This document shows positions 4,784 through 7,171 of a stretch of DNA of 7,171 nucleotides, piece after piece (within the stretch, counting starts at the first letter, position 1; every line of letters begins with the position of its first letter). The notes beneath the pieces were generated by a model. That model was not told the origin of the DNA. It worked only from the letters and a program-made list of their open reading frames with translations, and did not search any database. The stretch comes from Candidatus Shapirobacteria bacterium UBA2283 (GTDB lineage Bacteria > Patescibacteriota > Microgenomatia > UBA12405): the NCBI GenBank assembly GCA_002345725.1, contig DDWP01000076.1, positions 1 through 7,171 on the forward strand, in the 5' to 3' direction. A program made the translations under genes and the position numbers.

Positions 4784-7171
4784 TTAGACTATCCCGTTTC
4801 CAAACAGTTTGTCATAATCCATTTTAGGTTTTTCTTCTTCTTTTTTTACCTGATCATCATTTGAGTTTTGAGTTTTAATTTTTGAGTTTTCTTCAAAAAC
4901 TGGTTTATTTTTCTGAAATTGTGGTGGTTGAGGTATTTTCACCTCTTCCGTCTTTGGCATGAAAATGGGTTTATTAGCCACTGATGGCTTTGGTGCTTGA
5001 GGTGTTACCACCTCTGTTTTCATCATTTTAAATGGATTACTGTCAGAGTCTCCCTTGTCAAAGGGAGAAGCCGCCGTAGGCGGAGAGGGATTGGATTCAG
5101 CCTTTGGCATCGCCGGTAGTGGTGGCAGTGGAGGCAGTTTGTTTTTATTTACAAACAAATCTTGATATTTTGGTAGTCCTCCTGAGAGCGATCCAAAGTT
5201 ACCTAGTGTCCCTGCCAACTTTTTCTTTTCTTCTTCTTTGGCCGTCTTCTCTTCTTCCTCTATCTTCATTTTTTCTTTATGGTCTTCTACCTTTGTCTTT
5301 TCCAGCTCTTCCATTTCCGCAATTCTTTTTTGCAATATCTCTTGCGGGCTCATCTCCACAACACTATCTCCCTTGCTTGGCTCAACCGAAGGGGTCACCA
5401 TTATTTCTGGCGCAACTACTTCTTCTTCTACCTCTTTCGTTAAAGGAGGTGTTAGAGATGGATTTTGAACATCAGTGTTTCCCCCTTTTTCAAGGGGGGA
5501 GGTCACAACTTCAGTTGTGACAGGGGGGTTTAAAACAGCAGAATCCTTTTTCTCTTCCGTTTGTAATTTGGTATTTGGTGATTGGTCATTGTTTGGAGCA
5601 CTTGGTATTTGGTGATTGGTTATTGCCTTAAACACCGGTACTTCCACCTCAACCTCCGCACTCTTCATCTCTGCTCTTTTAGCTGCTTCTGCTTCTTTTT
5701 TAGCTCTCAGCACCTCTTCTGGATTTGATGTAATTAATTTATGTTCTTCTTCTGATGCCACCACTCTAATTGCCACATGATTTTGTCCAGCAAAAAATAT
5801 TCCCTCACCTTTATCGGCTGTTAGTAGCAATTGTTTTTCTCCTTCAGACAGATAAAAAACCTCTCCAATCTGATCAATTGCTGCACTATGTTGTTTAAGT
5901 AATATTTGAATCGAGCTGTTAGTAACGATTTCTCTACCGTAAGCAGTTTCTAGAAAATCATCAACATCCTGGGTAATTGTCGTCACTCCAAGATAATATT
6001 TTCTACCTCTTTTGACTATCCCCCTCAAAAACGCAGCCGAGTCTGGAAATTGCATCATGTACCAAGCCTCGTCCACTACCAATATCCTTCGTCGCAATTC
6101 CTGTTTAACTACTGTCCAAATATAATCCAAGATTATGTGCATGGCTACTGGCCGAAGGCTATCTTCCAAGTTCCTTATTCCAAACACCACAAACTCATTT
6201 TTAAGATCAACCGTCGTCTTTTGATTAAATATTCCGGCAAAAGATCCCTTGATATATTTCTCCAATCTTGCTGCAATACTCTGAGCTTTCTGATCTTCCA
6301 TTCCGATTAACGATTTGTACAAATCTTCTACCAGTGGCGGCTCTTTTGTCTGTGTTTCCGGGTCAGGAGTTATCCCTTTCATCTTATAAGCATCGACCAC
6401 TGCCCTATCAAGAATTGACTCTTCAATTGGATCTAATTCTCCCAACATTATTTTTAGTAGTTTATGCAAGCTCAAGACCTTAGAATTCAAAGCATTTTCT
6501 CCTTCGTCTACCACCAGAGATAGGTCAAACGGATTTATTTTCGAATCTTCTCCATATCCAAAAGCAATATACTGGCCACCCACCGATTCCGACAAACTCC
6601 TGTATTCATTTTCAGGGTCAATTACAATTATTTCAGTTCCCATCATTAGAGATCTCATTACCTCCAGCTTAATCATGTACGATTTACCCGCTCCGGCCGT
6701 CGCAAACACTACCGAGTTGTAGTTTGGCATTGAGAATCTATCAAAAATCACCAACGATCCATTATGTTCGTTTATTCCATACATTATTCCCTTATCATCC
6801 GACAGGTCAGAAGAGACAAACGGGAAAGTTGTCGCCAGTGAGGTTGTGTCCATGTTCCTGGTTAGATTCAGCCGATCTTGTCCTAAGGGTAGGGTAGTTA
6901 TGAAAGCGTTTTCTGAATCATAATTGGTCTTCTTGGTCAGCACCATCAACGCTCCCATTGCTGACTCTAGGTTTTTGGTTATTCTATCCAAGTCTGCTCT
7001 CGAATCAGCTCCGATAGTTACGTATAGCCCCATCTGGAAAAATCTTTCCTCCCCCTTCACTAAGTCGGCCTGTAAGTTGAGTGCATCTTCAAGTTTGGCC
7101 TGTGTTGCTGGGTTAACTATCCTACCCCTCTGTATATCAGTAGTTAGTTCGGCTTCCATCTCGGTAATTTT
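4784..7171 (-). CDS. virB4: VirB4/TraC-family type IV secretion ATPase, C-terminal part (5' end beyond window)
   Basis: The frame is open to base 7171, so the first Met in view (7159-7157) is probably internal; residues are numbered from it. Residues 1-130 are the end of the VirB4 N-terminal domain. The RecA-like motor follows: Walker A at 153-160 (ATAGAGKS, with Lys159), IVIDPENEY at 178-186, Walker B at 359-364 (ILVVDE, Asp363-Glu364), and a TTITQD motif with Gln397. The motor ends near 480. In VirB4 proteins this cytoplasmic hexameric ATPase powers assembly of, and transfer through, a type IV secretion or conjugation channel. A tail of about 310 residues (481-791) follows, which ordinary VirB4 proteins lack. 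It is Pro/Lys/Glu-rich, with a probable coiled coil at 604-648, a PPLPPLP stretch near 676, two Y-x-x-L-F-x-N motifs, and several repeat-encoded segments. The first Gly of the P-loop is Ala. The 17-nt gap to the next gene supports co-transcription. Confidence 0.9.
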   Translation of the reverse strand, partial: KITEMEAELTTDIQRGRIVNPATQAKLEDALNLQADLVKGEERFFQMGLYVTIGADSRADLDRITKNLESAMGALMVLTKKTNYDSENAFITTLPLGQDRLNLTRNMDTTSLATTFPFVSSDLSDDKGIMYGINEHNGSLVIFDRFSMPNYNSVVFATAGAGKSYMIKLEVMRSLMMGTEIIVIDPENEYRSLSESVGGQYIAFGYGEDSKINPFDLSLVVDEGENALNSKVLSLHKLLKIMLGELDPIEESILDRAVVDAYKMKGITPDPETQTKEPPLVEDLYKSLIGMEDQKAQSIAARLEKYIKGSFAGIFNQKTTVDLKNEFVVFGIRNLEDSLRPVAMHIILDYIWTVVKQELRRRILVVDEAWYMMQFPDSAAFLRGIVKRGRKYYLGVTTITQDVDDFLETAYGREIVTNSSIQILLKQHSAAIDQIGEVFYLSEGEKQLLLTADKGEGIFFAGQNHVAIRVVASEEEHKLITSNPEEVLRAKKEAEAAKRAEMKSAEVEVEVPVFKAITNHQIPSAPNNDQSPNTKLQTEEKKDSAVLNPPVTTEVVTSPLEKGGNTDVQNPSLTPPLTKEVEEEVVAPEIMVTPSVEPSKGDSVVEMSPQEILQKRIAEMEELEKTKVEDHKEKMKIEEEEKTAKEEEKKKLAGTLGNFGSLSGGLPKYQDLFVNKNKLPPLPPLPAMPKAESNPSPPTAASPFDKGDSDSNPFKMMKTEVVTPQAPKPSVANKPIFMPKTEEVKIPQPPQFQKNKPVFEENSKIKTQNSNDDQVKKEEEKPKMDYDKLFGNGIV
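4860..4891. repeat. 7-nt-period repeat TTTTGAG in the VirB4 tail
   Basis: Units in register are (T)TTGAG 4860-4865, TTTTGAG 4866-4872, TTTTAAT 4873-4879, TTTTGAG 4880-4886 and a partial TTTTC. On the minus strand it encodes ENSKIKTQNSN (about residues 757-767) in the disordered tail near the C-terminus of the VirB4-like protein. Confidence 0.7.
5048..5092. repeat. Double-hairpin element, copy 2, in the VirB4 tail
   Basis: Contains an 8-bp perfect stem TCTCCCTT (5049-5056) / AAGGGAGA (5061-5068) with loop GTCA, and a second stem CCGCC (5071-5075) / GGCGG (5079-5083) with loop GTA. On the minus strand it begins AATCCCTCT and encodes NPSPPTAASPFDKGD. Its layout matches the copy at 5481-5530. 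There is no T-run after the stem, so it is not an intrinsic terminator. Confidence 0.65.
5431..5464. repeat. Eroded third copy of the hairpin element in the VirB4 tail
   Basis: On the minus strand it starts AATCCATCTCTAACA and ends with an imperfect stem, CCTCTTT (5431-5437) against AAAGGAGG (5442-5449), one base bulged. It encodes NPSLTPPLTKEV, aligning in the same frame with the NP...SP[LF][ED]KG segments of the other copies. It lacks the variable central hairpin. Confidence 0.45.
5481..5530. repeat. Double-hairpin element, copy 1, in the VirB4 tail
   Basis: Contains stem CCCCCTT (5481-5487) / AAGGGGG (5492-5498), loop TTTC, and a perfect inverted repeat GTCACAACT (5502-5510) / AGTTGTGAC (5513-5521) around TC, followed by a G6 run. 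On the minus strand it encodes NPPVTTEVVTSPLEKGG. C-rich hairpin elements of this look are, to my knowledge, dispersed in many CPR and some cyanobacterial genomes; that is recollection and was not checked. Confidence 0.7.
5560..5625. repeat. 7-nt-period repeat TTTGGTR, two blocks, in the VirB4 tail
   Basis: Block one has units TTTGTAA, TTTGGTA, TTTGGTG, ATTGGTC and ATTGTTT (5560-5594). Block two has TTGGTAT, TTGGTGA and TTGGTTA (5602-5622). A 24-nt segment (5568-5591) recurs at 5602-5625 with one mismatch. The offset is 34 nt, so the two copies are translated in different frames: ITNHQIP from one and DQSPNTK from the other. Confidence 0.8.

Noticed and set aside
5481..5498. Intrinsic terminator from the CCCCCTT/AAGGGGG hairpin
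   Set aside because: No T-run follows on either strand and it is in the middle of an open coding frame; it is part of a repeated element.
5502..5521. Operator for a repressor at the perfect inverted repeat
   Set aside because: It is deep inside a coding region and is replaced by a different hairpin in the other element copy, so a specific protein site is unlikely.
5560..5625. CRISPR array
   Set aside because: The units are 7 nt, contiguous and degenerate, with no unique spacers of normal length.

Overview
The window looks like a piece of chromosome from an uncultivated bacterium of the Candidate Phyla Radiation (Patescibacteria), perhaps of the Microgenomates type. This is an inference from protein style, not a database match. 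The signs are a VirB4-like ATPase with the P-loop variant I associate with that group, poorly conserved membrane-anchored neighbours, very tight gene packing, few Shine-Dalgarno sites, moderate-to-low GC, and short repeats embedded in coding sequence. TGA appears to be an ordinary stop (it ends the 312-residue gene inside an ATGA overlap), which argues against the TGA=Gly lineages.

All five genes lie on the minus strand and read from right to left as one apparent operon. Order of transcription: (1) the C-terminal part of a VirB4/TraC-type ATPase, whose 5' end lies beyond the right edge (4784-7171); (2) a 1060-residue membrane protein that joins a long charged cytoplasmic region, a membrane block, a lysozyme-like domain and a C-terminal M23 peptidase domain (1584-4766); (3) a 312-residue single-pass protein with an extracytoplasmic domain (643-1581); (4) a 132-residue single-pass protein (248-646); (5) the start of a small lipoprotein, cut by the left edge (1-236). 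The gaps are 17, 2, -4 and 11 nt. No stretch over 300 nt lacks a gene, and I see no RNA genes, CRISPR array, transposase or convincing terminator.

Together the genes suggest a type IV secretion/conjugation-like envelope machine. The ATPase would power it. The large protein would combine a VirB6/TrbL-like membrane role with the wall-opening role of VirB1-like hydrolases. The two single-pass proteins and the lipoprotein would be envelope or surface subunits.

The least expected layer is at the nucleotide level. Four arrays with a 7-nt period, each built on a different unit, and three copies of a hairpin-bearing element sit in disordered linkers or at a gene end. One array is read in two frames within one gene. 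One perfect 4-unit array (GACTTTC) lies just after the membrane anchor of the 132-residue protein, where loss or gain of one unit would change the frame.
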